64,000 nucleotides of DNA from Acanthochlamys bracteata (Eukaryota > Streptophyta > Magnoliopsida > Pandanales > Velloziaceae), in NCBI GenBank assembly GCA_019914995.1, contig CM034141.1, forward strand, positions 1,798,001 through 1,862,000, given 5' to 3'. Below, one piece after another: positions 1 through 11,600 of the stretch. Position 1 is the first letter of the stretch. The number at the start of each line of letters is the position of its first letter. Below the pieces are notes generated by a model. That model worked only from the letters and a program-made list of their open reading frames with translations, was not told where the DNA came from and did not search any database. Both the position numbers and the translations under genes were made by a program.

Positions 1-284
1 AGTCTTTTGACGGAGTGGCCTATAGAGCTTTCAACATTTTCACTAGACAGGATTGCTCCTGCTAAACCAAGCAGGTTGGAACGCCTGAAATGTTGGTGAG
101 TTCCGATAGAATTACGTTTCTCATAGTTAATCACAAACTTTGTTATTTATTATAGGACGTTACTCGGCCTTTCAAAGAATTTGGAGTTCAATATTTGACG
201 CATGCTAGTGATGCTAAGAAAAATAATGACGTTACTCATAAGAAGGCTAAGCAACTGGAAGCAGTGAATGGTCTAAAAAAGTGA
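1..284 (+). CDS. 3' end of an unrecognised gene (partial)
   Basis: The window opens inside an open stretch (1-95) that ends at a good donor (GTGAGT at 96). An acceptor follows at 155 (TTATAG). Spliced canonically the frame carries two bases over and stops at 196-198. A different frame is open from 156 to a TGA at 282-284, with a Lys/Asn-rich tail. The two frames disagree by one base, so either the real donor differs or the copy is damaged. I do not recognise the protein, and only its C-terminal end lies in the window. Confidence 0.3.
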
Positions 285-300
285 ATCCCTATTGCTAAAC

Positions 301-1440
301 ATGTCTCAAACATGTTGAAAACCTAACAGAAATTCTTTATTTTGTTGCACACAGCTTAGAATGGCTGGTTCAGAGATGTTGCTTTTGGTGCTTCTCATGT
401 TGCTCAGCCGTTCTTGAGACGGAGTGTGAAGAGATGGAACATCACATAGACGCCTGCAAGGAAAATTGATTGGAAAAATGCTGTAAGGAAAACTTCCAGA
501 CAGATACATGCAATTTTGAGCTTTCTTTGTTATATATTCTGCGTGGTAATTAGATTTTTATTTTTGAAGTCTTTTTTAAAGGACTAAGTAGCACATTATT
601 ACCGATTTAAGAAGCTGTACACAAGTGACCCTGGCAATTTTATGAAGATAAGCAGTAGTCAACTGTATGCTAGCTAATAACAGTACAACGAAAAGTTCAA
701 ACACAATCAGTAACTATAATGTTATAACAGTTTCTAAACACTAGAAAAAATATGTTATAACAAGCGTTAAACATATAGATACTGATGATGATGATTCAAA
801 CAAATTCTGCAAACCTTCAATTTGTAAATAAATCGATTCCAAGAACAAGGATCACAAGGTTTGGTAGTTGTTAGATGGTAGTTAACTCAACCACAGTCCC
901 AACAGATTAACTAATCAGTTGGCGAGTTCTTTTGTAACTTTTTAATTTTTAATTTTATATTTTTTAATATAATTTTTATAAATATTAAAAAAATTTATTT
1001 AAAAATTTAAAATATAAAAAAAATTTTATTACTTATTTTTTTTAGATAAAAAATTATTTTCATTTTTTTAAAAATAAAAATATTATTTATTTTAAAAAAC
1101 TTTATTTTAAAAACACTCAAAATCTTAAACTACGTAAAGAGTCTTGAAATAACAAACAAACTCCTCTAGTATATATGACCACATGCAAGAAAGGATACTG
1201 CTGGTAGGCTTGAACCTGTAGTAATGGGCCTTTACCTCATATCAATAAGAGCCCATTAGATAGCAATTGGTAGTGTCCTAGTTTCTCTGGAGTACTCTCC
1301 TCCACATTGAAACTCTTAACAAAGAATTAAAAGCTCCTGTTCGAAGTTTCCATTTGATCATGAGACAAACACAAACAACCGACTCAAAATATATATACTC
1401 TCCCGCTTCAACTCAAACTCGAACTCTTATCGATCAAACA
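301..1440. other. Intergenic region with an AT-rich MITE-like block
   Basis: No gene is seen. Positions about 925-1130 are almost pure A/T, alternating long A and T runs that fold back on each other. This is the same texture as the GTTTGG-ended MITE family found elsewhere in the window, although clear ends are not visible here. The rest is the promoter side of the SKS-like gene. Confidence 0.5.
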
Positions 1441-1445
1441 AACCT

Positions 1446-1459
1446 CTATATATATATAC
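1446..1459 (+). promoter_or_regulatory. Probable TATA box of the SKS-like gene
   Basis: A TATATATATATA run lies about 72-85 bases upstream of the ATG at 1531. This gives room for a short leader with CT-rich sequence (1504-1524), a common plant core-promoter layout. It also argues against using the in-frame ATG at 1354 as the start, because that one lies upstream of the TATA box. Confidence 0.45.
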
Positions 1460-1530
1460 ATACTGCGCTGCTCTTCCTTAGCTTCACAGCCACCCAACAC
1501 GATCTTCAATCTTCTTCTTCTTCTTTGAGA

Positions 1531-3729
1531 ATGTGCTGCACGATCTTCGTCACATTGCTGCTGCTGTCTTCATGGCTCCTGCCATCTGCAGCAGCAGGCT
1601 CTGTTAATGTATTAGAAGCACGAGCGGCGGCGAGCAAAGAGAAGAAGCAGCATGAGCTGCACTTCACTTGGCACGTGAATTACGGCACGGCTTCTCCGAT
1701 GGGCGTCGAACAGCGTGTGATCATGGTCAATGGGCAGTTTCCAGGACCCAACATCAAGTGCACCACCAACGATAATCTCGCCATCAACGTCTTCAATCAC
1801 CTTAAAGAACCACTCCTCTTCACTTGGTACGATATGATGATTTCAATCTATGATCTTTTCTCCACTATTAATAATTGTTGATTAATTTTCAATCAATTTA
1901 ATTTGCATAATTGCTCGCTTGTTTATATGTATCTTTGCTTTTCAATCAATTGATGATTTTAGACGATCTGTTATTTTAAGCCCTATACTAGCTAGTTACT
2001 CTATGCATATACTCAATGTGTATGTGTGTGTGCAGGAACGGTGTCCAACACAGGAACAACTCATGGCAAGATGGCATGCCCGGAACCAACTGCCCGATCT
2101 TGCCAGGGACTAACTATACCTACCTTTTCCAGGTGAAAGACCAGATTGGCAGCTTCTTCTATTACCCGTCGATCGGCACGCAGAAGGCCGCTGGTGGCTT
2201 CGGAGGTCTGCAAATCAACAGTCTTCCCGATGTTCCTGTGCCTTATCCATCCCCAGCTGATGACTACACCGTTCTTATCGGCGACTGGTACAGAAAGAGC
2301 CACGACGTCCTCGCCAAGACTCTTGACAAGGGCCAGGACTCGGTCACCCTGACGGTGTGCTTATCAACGGCAAGGCGCGCATGTTCCGTATGTTCCCTTC
2401 TAGAGGCAAGCGACAGAGTCCAATCTTCACGATGGAGTCCGGCAAGACCTACAAGTACCGTGTGTGCAACGTGGGACTCAACACCACTATTAGCTTCCAA
2501 TTGCAGGGCCACATCATGAAGCTTGTTGAAATGGACAGGACGCACACGATGCAGAACAACTACACCTATCTTGACGTCCCTGTCGGCCGATGCTTTGCCG
2601 TTCTCGTCGAGGCAAATCAGCAACCAGGGGACTACTACATGGCAGGCTCTGCACGCTTCAAGTACGCCCGCCTCTTGGACTCTAACGATATCATGTCGGT
2701 CGCTGTGGTCCGCTATGCTGGCTCCAATAGAGCTCCTGTCCCTGTTCTTGCAGCTATGCCCTCCAACCCCTGGCCCTCCTACATCCAGTTGCTCTCTTTC
2801 CACCAGAACCTCACCGCTCATGCCGCTAGTGCCAATCAGCAAGGATCATACCACTACGGCTGGCTCGACGTTGATCGCAGCATCCGTCTGGCTAATCACA
2901 AGTCTAGTGTTAACGGCAAGCTCAGGTACGGATTCAACGGTGTTTCTCACAGTGATACTGACACTCCTCTCATGCTTGCTCAGTACTTCAAGTCCACTCA
3001 CGGCGTCTTCAAGTATGATGTGATGCCTGGTACTCCTCCCAAGGATCTTATTCACATGGTGATTTCTCCCAATGTGATTACTGTAAAACACGGTAGTTTT
3101 GTCGAGATCATTTTTGAAAACTTGGAGAACGAAACCCAGACCTTCCACCTTAACGGAAACTCCTTCTTCACTGTTGGGTAAGTGTACATATATGTTTAGA
3201 GTATACAGTCTTTTGAAAGATTCAATTGAACTTCAGACGTTATAATGATGCCTTCATTGTTTATTGCATATGCAGAATGGGTTACAATACGACATGGAGG
3301 TCAGCAGACAGATGGTTGTATAACAGAGTGGACGCAGTGAAGACTCACAACGTGCAAGTGTTTCCGAAATCATGGGCAGCAGTGTTGGTTCCCTTCGACA
3401 ATGCTGGCATGTGGAACCTTCGATCGGAGAGCTTAGAGAAGAGCTACCTTGGACAACAACTCTACATCAGCGTGGACTCTGTTAAAGGTGAAGATAAAAT
3501 TCCGGACAAAGCTCTGCTATGCGGAAGCGTTGAGCGTAAAGACAAGCATCCTCACACAGCCCCCAACCCGAAAGCTGCCCCAAAGACGGTTTTGCATATT
3601 GGACACAATGGTTTGAGCATCACAACGCTTGGATTGATTGCTGCTGTTGGCTTATTTAGTGTTGGTCTTCTTTGTTTACTCATTTGGTTGATCCATAATC
3701 TTCTAGAGTGCCGTAGGTTATTGTCTTAG
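1531..3729 (+). CDS. SKU5-similar (SKS) multicopper-oxidase-like protein, frameshifted
   Basis: Three exons: 1531-1826, 2036-3177 and 3276-3729, all with GT-AG borders. Residues 1 to about 26 form a signal peptide. The first cupredoxin domain follows, with the family motifs VNGQFPGPNI, DGMPGTNCPI and GSFFYYPS, then the central domain (PDGVLINGK, NVGLNTTISFQLQGH) and the C-terminal cupredoxin domain (FHLNGNSFFTVG, DNAGMWNLRSE, YLGQQLY). A hydrophobic C-terminal segment follows. SKS proteins are secreted or surface-anchored relatives of ascorbate oxidase that mostly lack the catalytic copper ligands and act in the cell wall or pollen tube. The reading frame breaks between 2339 and 2342, just before PDGVLINGK. 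One base is missing, and the upstream frame would stop at 2519. Splice sites and everything else look intact, so this is either a recent pseudogene or a sequencing error. Confidence 0.85.
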
Positions 3730-3779
3730 TCTAATTAGTTTAATGATTCTGTCGTAAGTTCGTTTAGGAGTTTTGTTTT

Positions 3780-4265
3780 CCCTTCTTTGATCTGTAGTTT
3801 GAAGTCAGGACAAAATAAATATGATCGTTTTCTTCTTAGTTGTTTCTTGTTATGCAGTGTGCTGTTATACAAAATTTTGCCTTTTCTTTTCAACAATCTT
3901 AATGTCACTAGAACTTGATCATGCTACGATAGGCAAGAAATTCTTCTAGCTGCAATGTGTAGGAAGATGACAGAATTTGTAGAAAATTCTGAACAAAATC
4001 TGGCTTGTTACTACATGGAGTAATAACAACTACTGCAGTTTGTATTGTCTAAGAAACTAACAGCATCTTCTGCCCGAAAATAGTTTACCTTAATTCTTCA
4101 ATAGAATCCGCTACACAGAACAAATTACATTCATGTGAACGAAGCATACATTCAGTTTTCTCTGCCTTACATAACTATACATATCATCAGAAAAATTAAG
4201 CAAAAAAGAGGAAGGATAATCCATCCCACATGTGTTTCTTTTGGAAAATTGAATGAAAAGAGAAG
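3780..4265. other. Intergenic region between convergent genes
   Basis: This holds the 3' flank of the SKS-like gene (AATAAA-like signal near 3813) and of the FKBP-like pseudogene on the other strand. Nothing else is seen. Confidence 0.5.
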
Positions 4266-4269
4266 GAAT

Positions 4270-7200
4270 TTCAGATTATCATCTTCATAACCTGCTACAT
4301 ACTGTAAACTGACGTCAAATACTACTGGGCTGTTTGGCGCCACTCTTCGCCTCCGAGGTCCTGATGTCAGTTCGTTGGAGAACACTACATTTTGACATGA
4401 ACATAAAAAACAAGAGAGAGAAAAGATCAGAACTAATCAAATTGTTGTGCCAATTAACCTCACTTAGTCATATGATCCTTACCACTTACATGACCAGGGA
4501 TGTAGAGTCGGCAATTCCCTACAACTTTCATGCTCAGAATACCTTCATCAAGCCCCTTGATAACCTGACACAAATGACCAAAGAATGCATAAGCGCTTTG
4601 AAATTTATATATTTTCCATGTAAGCCTTTCTTTTTTTTCTTTTTACTTTTTTCCTCTCTCTCTGTGCAAGAGTTGAATGCGAGCTGGGTGCTACATAGAT
4701 TCAACAGGTTCATATTGTCAAGCAAATCCTTCAGATATCTTCTTGAAACTATACTGCTTAAACTTCTATTGCTTGAAAATAGATAATGCATGGTTGGTGC
4801 AAACGATATCATATATTCAAGCTAACCACTAGACCACCAGCAAGTAATATTTCTTTGAAGACATTTGCCAAATGCAGGGGCAAATTGAGTATATTTAATC
4901 TGGTTGTTATGTGCTGGCTAAAGAAAACAAAAGGTATTCTCCTGAATCAGTAAGTTCAGAGATGTGAAACAACTATTACCATTATCAGTGACAGCATGAT
5001 GTAATCCAGAAGACATGAATGTGACCGTCTTGTAACATAATATTCTCTCTGTAATAGAACCAAGATGATATACACTTCTATAGAACGACATTAACTTCTT
5101 CTAGGTGCACTATGTATGTCAGGTTAACCATGGCCTTCGTCACTAACCCTAGAAGAGAATTTAGCACAAATCCTAGTAAATAAATCAGGGAATCTTGGCA
5201 TACCTGACAAGAATCAACACAGAAGATATAAGGTTGGCCTTTCTCCAGAGAACTGGTGGGCACAAAAAAACAACAGAAATTAGAATACAACAGTTGTCCA
5301 TGTCGTATGATTGAAAACGTTACCTCCTTTGGCATCACAATTGCATCACGCAGCAAGTTTGTCTTTATCACCAAGGCAAAAAACAAAAAAACATCATAGA
5401 TGCACATGATTGATCCTAGTAAAATCAACACTTGAAATCCACTATAACATCTTAGAGAATTGGTTCCATTTCATATTGTTTGGTGAGGATAGAAATCACC
5501 TTTCTCTAATTCACGCATTTGCTTTAGATAAAATCCTAGATTGTGCAACGGGACAAAGAGAAAAGTTTTGTACAAACCTCTACATCCTTAACAGTGCTCC
5601 ACACTTCAAAATATTGTTGAAAAAGTCTAAAAACATGACGCGATATCTATGCAGAACTTTAAGATTGTTCGTAACTATCTCTAGCTCTAGTGTTATGTTG
5701 GTATAGCAATCTTTTGGTGAATATTTGTATTCCAAAGGATCCTATAAGCTAACAACCACATGGGTGAAAACAACTGGAACAAACTTCAATTGATGGTTTG
5801 TTCCACTCACTAATCCATTGGTACCAATCAAAGCTCTTATGGATCTAGATTTTTAACTATCCTAGTTAAACGTAGCAAAGTGAATAAACAAACAATATTT
5901 AACTTTTATATCTGGTGATCAAGCTCTATAACTTATGGAACTCAAGATAAAAGCTGTCTTTTACCCTATTAATCACCTTGCTTTCATGTCATAACTAAAA
6001 CTAAATTTTGCTGTAACGTACACGATTCAGTGATATCAAAGTACTTAAAGTTTCTTAGAATGTTGTCACAACGTAAAAAAGAGGCAGCGAGAGGCACAAT
6101 TAATGCATACGAAGGGACCAATTGTTTAAAATATATCTTGTAAGCTGATAAAATTGTTAGCTGAACACTTGAATTTTGATTGGCATACCTGTCAAAAATC
6201 TGGCCAGAAGGGATGATGACCACATTATTTGTAGGAACCTAGAAAGAATGCATCAATGAGAAGCTCACTCTAACAAAGCTAGCCGTATATGTAGTTGACA
6301 AGCATATTATGTAATATAGTTGTTTATGTAAACCAATTTACAATAAACACTTAGAACATCACTCAGCAGTATCAAGTTTATGCAAGAATGCAAGAAGAAA
6401 AATTGCTCAAACTGCTGAAAATCAACTAGAAATTGGTGTTCTCTATCGATTGAACTGAAATGACTGTTTCCTGGATACAGTTTGAGTAGAATAATGAGCC
6501 ACTTGCAGTCTTATTGGACTCCCTTAAATGTTGTAAGAAGAAAAGTTACCTGAAATCCGACAGGTAGACTTGGACCTTCACATATCTTTATATACTTATA
6601 CTGCAAACCGGATTCTATAGTCACCATAGTCACCTGAACAAAGACGAATATATTCCTAGTCACCTATCTGAATCAAGACATCTCCATGATCAAGCCACAC
6701 ATTCATATTGAATGTTGTATGATGAGTCTGAAATTATGCATTCAACTTTGAAACTCGCTCTTCTGGCAGCCAATTTTACATATGAGAATCCATATTCTTA
6801 TGGGGTGTAGACTTAATGACCAGTCACAAGGACTCACATTAGAGCTCATGTTCTGTTAATCAATTATATCCTATAGATTTGACCAGTCACAAGGACTTAC
6901 ATTTAACTACCAATTGCCTGCTTTCAGTAAGGCAAGCAAGCTAGGACCATAACTTTGATATATGAGGACAAAAGAAACACAAATTTATGAGGGATATTCA
7001 TCTTGCCATGATGCCATGTATAAACATGGGAGCATGCTAGAAGCTAGTTTTTTATTTCCATTGTCAAATAGATAATATGCATAACCAAAGTGGCAAAAAA
7101 ATTAAATTGCACTGGTTTATCTAACAGAATAAACAAAAGTGACTTTCTAAGAAAAAGAACAAACTAAATTATTGAGGAACATCCACTGTATGTACTTAAA

Positions 7201-7918
7201 TTTCATAAGATCTAGACCCTAAACTGTGGAGCTGTTTCCTAATTCCAACTACCATTAAAGTTGACTTGGGATGGACTTAGCCTCACAGGAAGAGTGCATA
7301 TATAAACCATATATTTGAACATCTATCAATTAAAGTGCCACAACAGCAAAGACAGAAGAAACTTTGTAGGGTTATGTTTCTCACTACACATTTTCAAGCT
7401 CATGCCTGAGTCAGAGCAGCCGCTTTGCCTTCTGCAGTGGCTGCCAAAAATGAAGAAGACCCTAAAACCAACCAAAGCATCCTATTGAGACTCCGGCCAT
7501 TGGTGTCAAAACACAATTTCACCGTATAGAATCTCCATACCTAAGCCCAAATTTGTTTACCACCAAACAACTTAAATTTTCAAACACTCCCCAATATCAA
7601 AATGCAACTTCCGAATAGAATGTAAATCAAAAGTCCATAAAATATGAAATGTTTCAGAACAAGAAGTGGGTTTCATCCAAAAAGAATAATTATTTCTTTT
7701 CAAAAGAAAGTGTTTTGTCAGACGAACTTTCTTGTACCAATTTCTAAACTAATTCTACATTTAATCCAACAGATAAACAAGAACGATTATCAAGGACTAA
7801 TCACAAACTATTCTTTTTCACTCCAAAACAAGATTAACATTGCAAAAGAAAGAGAAAGCGAGAGGGACGTTACCTGATTTGAAGAGAGTGACTAAAGAGA
7901 GAGGAGAGAAACAGCCAT
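4270..7918 (-). pseudogene. Decayed FKBP16-3-like thylakoid peptidyl-prolyl isomerase
   Basis: Exon remnants on the minus strand, in gene order: 7918-7874 (ATG, then an in-frame TAG after eight codons), about 7510-7390 (transit-peptide part, frameshift or small deletion before HELEN), 6633-6550 (ESGLQYKYIKICEGPS, VGFQ), 6238-6189 (IIPSGQIFD), 5252-5204 (SSLEKGQPYIFCVDSCQ), 4564-4490 (VIKGLDEGILSMKV, LYIPG) and 4384 to about 4270 (RVAPNSPVVFDVSLQY). The order matches plant FKBP16-3, a plastid lumen FKBP. Conserved Gly and Arg positions have changed (CVDSCQ where the family has VGSGQ; VVGNCR where it has GGKRR). The last two exons do not join in frame at canonical sites, and the usual stop is lost. 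Intron structure is kept, so this is an old duplicate and not a retrocopy. Confidence 0.8.
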
Positions 7919-8218
7919 GGAAATGGATAGGCACAAAGAAAAACAGAAGAAGAAAAACTGAAGCAGAAAAACAGAAACTTCTTTCGGTTTCCTACCGATT
8001 GCAAACCAAGAATTTCCATTGGTTGGTTGGTTCACAGAAATGCTCAAGACTTTCAAGAATATAATAGGGCTAAGATTAGAAGTTCTGAGATTCAATTAAT
8101 GATAAACCGAGGGGTTATTGAAGAGAAGTTCTTAGAGATAGTGATCGCTGGAAAACACTAGAAAGAACTCACTAGTGAAAAAGAAGAAGAAAAAATTTTT
8201 AGCTTGAAGGCGCCGGCC

Positions 8219-8314
8219 ATGGCTTCGTTAACGCTACCGGCGATGGTCGGCTTTCAAAAAGAAGAATTGTGTTGGGCCAAACGCTCAGAAATTCCACATT
8301 ATTCAATCCTGGAG
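8219..8314 (+). other. Possible first exon upstream of the VIPP1-like pseudogene
   Basis: An ATG at 8219 opens 32 codons (MASLTLPAMVGF at the start) and ends exactly at a GT donor (8315, GGAG|GTATTA). The leader before it is purine-rich. It may be a remnant of a first exon or leader of the VIPP1-like gene downstream, but no sequence similarity supports this. It may equally be chance. Confidence 0.25.
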
Positions 8315-8699
8315 GTATTAACTCTCTCAAATTGTTTCAAAGTTCGTTTATTCTTTTAGTTCTGTTTGTTCTTTGGCGAAATCTGTAACTCATTGTGAAA
8401 TGAATAACACAAAATATATAATCTTTTAGATTTTTACAGTGTCTGTAACTGTGCATATGATGGGTTTTTCTTAAGTTTTCACCAGATAAATTCGTGAATG
8501 AGTTGCTCTCATGGTTTCTTTTTGCATTCTTTGATTCCCAATTACTTACTTTTCTAGTACAGATTAATTTTACTTTTTGGGCCTATATTCCTTTTCTTGA
8601 ATGTGTTTTCAGTAAGTCAAATATTGTCTCAAGTGAAAGTTTGAATTTTGATGTAGTTGCAGTTTGTCTATTCGCTTTACAATGCAAAGAAACTATGAT

Positions 8700-11600
8700 G
8701 CCTAAATCATCACGCCATTTGGGGTGCTTGAAATTCTTGCTCTTGTTAAAAAGCAGTCTTTTGACATCTGCATTGGTCATGTATTCGCTTACAGTTGAAG
8801 CTTTAAAAGCCAAGGTAAAACATGTTAGAAGACCCAACCAAAAATGAGATGTGGGGCACTTGGTTCCCGGATGAACCTATTTCAAAAGGATTACTAGAGT
8901 GGTTAAGGTGAGCTGGTTTTGTTTTCATGTTGTAGTTTCAAGGAGCTATACACTAACTTTGATGTAGACTATTTTATAGTCATATGAAGATGCAATTCTT
9001 AGCTCTTTTGAAGACCCTGAAGATCTTAGAACAAGCTGTAACTGACATGAGTAGCGATTTGATAAAGATGCGCCTACTCACAGCCCAGGTACTTTTTCCT
9101 ATAATAGACTCTTTCAAATCATTACTTGCTTCATGATATGTAATATGCGTCGGAGACCTCCACAGTTTAACCACAATTTAAGTCTTTCTGTTGGGACTTG
9201 TTTTTGCTTATATCTGCATATGCCAGTTTCTCTGGATGCATTTGTAGTGGATCTACAGATGATATATTGTTCTCCAATCAATTATATTCTTCTAAAGAAT
9301 TTAACTAGCTGAGAGAGATACATTTTTCTTGAGCCTGTAAAGATTGAGAAGCTGCAGAGTTCTAAGGAGTCTCAATTGAAGAGTGAAAGTAGCTAACAGT
9401 TTGCAACAATCCAAACATTGGATCTTGCATAATGTGGACGAAGTATTAGTTGCACATAGAATAAGATAACAAAAATTAACATATTTGAAAATGCCAGGGA
9501 GTTGTGAGTAGCATGTTAATTAGGCTTGAACTAGTTGTCTATGTAACTGGCTTTAAGACACAGTGTATGCACTCAAGCGTGCAGTATATTCTCTATTGCC
9601 TTTTTTCAGGTTATGGTGAAGGTATTTAATCTTTTGTATCTTTTTTCTGAAGGTATTGGCATCTAGAAATGTTTGGAAAATAAACATAAACCCACAGAAG
9701 AAGCAGCTGATAACTTCATCATGTGTTTGTATCTGCCTAAACTTTGATGGAGACTGGAAACTATCGCTTTTACTTGCAGGTAAAATAAAGCACGGGTTGC
9801 TTTGCAAAATGGAGACGAGGCTCTTGCTCGTGAAGTCCTCAAGAGGCGTAAAGCGGTTGCTGTAGGTATTTTCTGTTTATATTCATTTATGCAAAAGTTA
9901 GTGTGCCTTCATTCTCGCATTTAAATCATACGAGCTTTTTTAGGGCATGTCTAGTTCAAGAGAAGTGAGGTAAAAGTGAAGTTACTTCTTCCTGCAAAAT
10001 TTCACTTCCTCAACTTCTATGTGTTTAGTTGCAAGGAAGGGAGACGAAGTGGGTTTTCTTTCACTTCTTTAGGAAGTGATTTGTGTTGATTTTGAGTGGA
10101 TTGATTTACAAGACTTTTTTATCGGAAGTAGATCACGCCCATGAAATTGATATACTATAATATAAAAGTATCTAGATAATATAGTGATTATTATAGATTA
10201 TTATTACTACTAAATGTTTATCGTTGTTTTAATTAATATATTTTATTTTTCTATGTTTATTATGAAAAATTGTGGTTATTCATATATTATAAATAGATTA
10301 TAACACATATTTAAAAATACAAAATTATATAAAGTATTATATAAGTACCAACTATATGATTTAATAAGTTTAAATATTTCTATATCATGCTTACTAGTTT
10401 TAATAAATTATATTGCATAGTCAATATATTAAAAAATTATTGTATTACATATACTACTTTACTGTTTAATGTCATTAAAACTGTAATAACATATTTTACT
10501 ATATGAATTAAATTATCATAATACATATACATGTATAAAAATAAAATAAAAATAATTAAATAAATTAAGTATTTTAATAATATAATATAATAGAATAATA
10601 CAACTATATACCCATTTCACTCATCACTTCCATACAAGAAAATTTCCAAAATTCATTCCCCACTTTCCTACTATTTTTAAAAATCACTGTTTTATCCCTT
10701 AGATACTAACTTCTCACACTTTTCATCCTTTGACGCAACTAAAACACGCCGTAAGTATCTCTGAGCTTTGAAGAGTATTTGTTCTGCAGTTTCTATCCTC
10801 TTGAGCTTGTTGTGAATGTTAATTTAATTTTCTAAAAATACAATAATTGCTAAAACAAATTCTAATATAAAAGAAAAACATTTGTCAAGTTATAATGAAC
10901 AGTGGTTTGATTTCATCGTTATTACAATTTGAAGAGGCATGTAAGGTTGGCTGGCAATCCAGATCATATGTGCACCTCAGATCAGTTTGGAAAACCCTAT
11001 TCAAGAAACCTGCATCACTGTTCATGAGATTGTAGCGATGTTAATGACATCAGTTATTTTATAATAATCAAGTTTCTAATGTAGTCATTATTACTAGCAT
11101 GTTAGGAGTTCTGTCATCTTTGGACCATAGCGATTGAATGACCAACAAGTTTGTGCTAATCTGACAATTCACTGTATGTTATTTCAGGAGAATGTAAGCT
11201 CCTTCAAAGCTCAGCTTGATCAGCAGAAAAGTGTCGTGGATAATCTTGTGTCAAATACTCAGGTGATATGTCAACGATTGTTATCAGTGTTACTGTAGAT
11301 TTGTAGTGATATAGTATTGTTCTTGCTGTAGTGGACATTTTTGTTGGGTCAAATTTACAATATCAAAGTCTTTAAAAATTGCAAAATGTGAAATGATTGT
11401 ACTTTTAATTGACAGTAAATGTGAGGTGTGCATTAAAAGAACACAGGGTATAAGCTTATATGCCAGTACCTATTGGAACATCCTCTCTGTTGTGTGAGCC
11501 TTAATTACCAACTATAGAACGGCAAAGTGCAACCAAATATGAAAACTAGGTACTTCATTATGTATGGCAAAAATTTCCACCAGAAAGGATGAGATGACAA

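Noticed and set aside
1354..1530. Upstream in-frame ATG extending the SKS-like protein
   Set aside because: It lies before the TATA box, and the extension would bury the signal peptide. The ATG at 1531 gives a normal secretion signal.
4334..4786. 150-residue plus-strand open frame
   Set aside because: It overlaps FKBP-like exon remnants on the other strand and has no recognisable motif.
5078..5431. 117-residue minus-strand open frame taken as a separate gene
   Set aside because: Only the SSLEKGQPYIFCVDSCQ part is meaningful, and it belongs to the FKBP-like pseudogene. The rest is intron read-through.
9656..9865. Open frame through VIPP1-like exon remnants 3 and 4
   Set aside because: It is in the wrong frame for both remnants (ENKHKPTEE and ALQNGDEALARE are in other frames).
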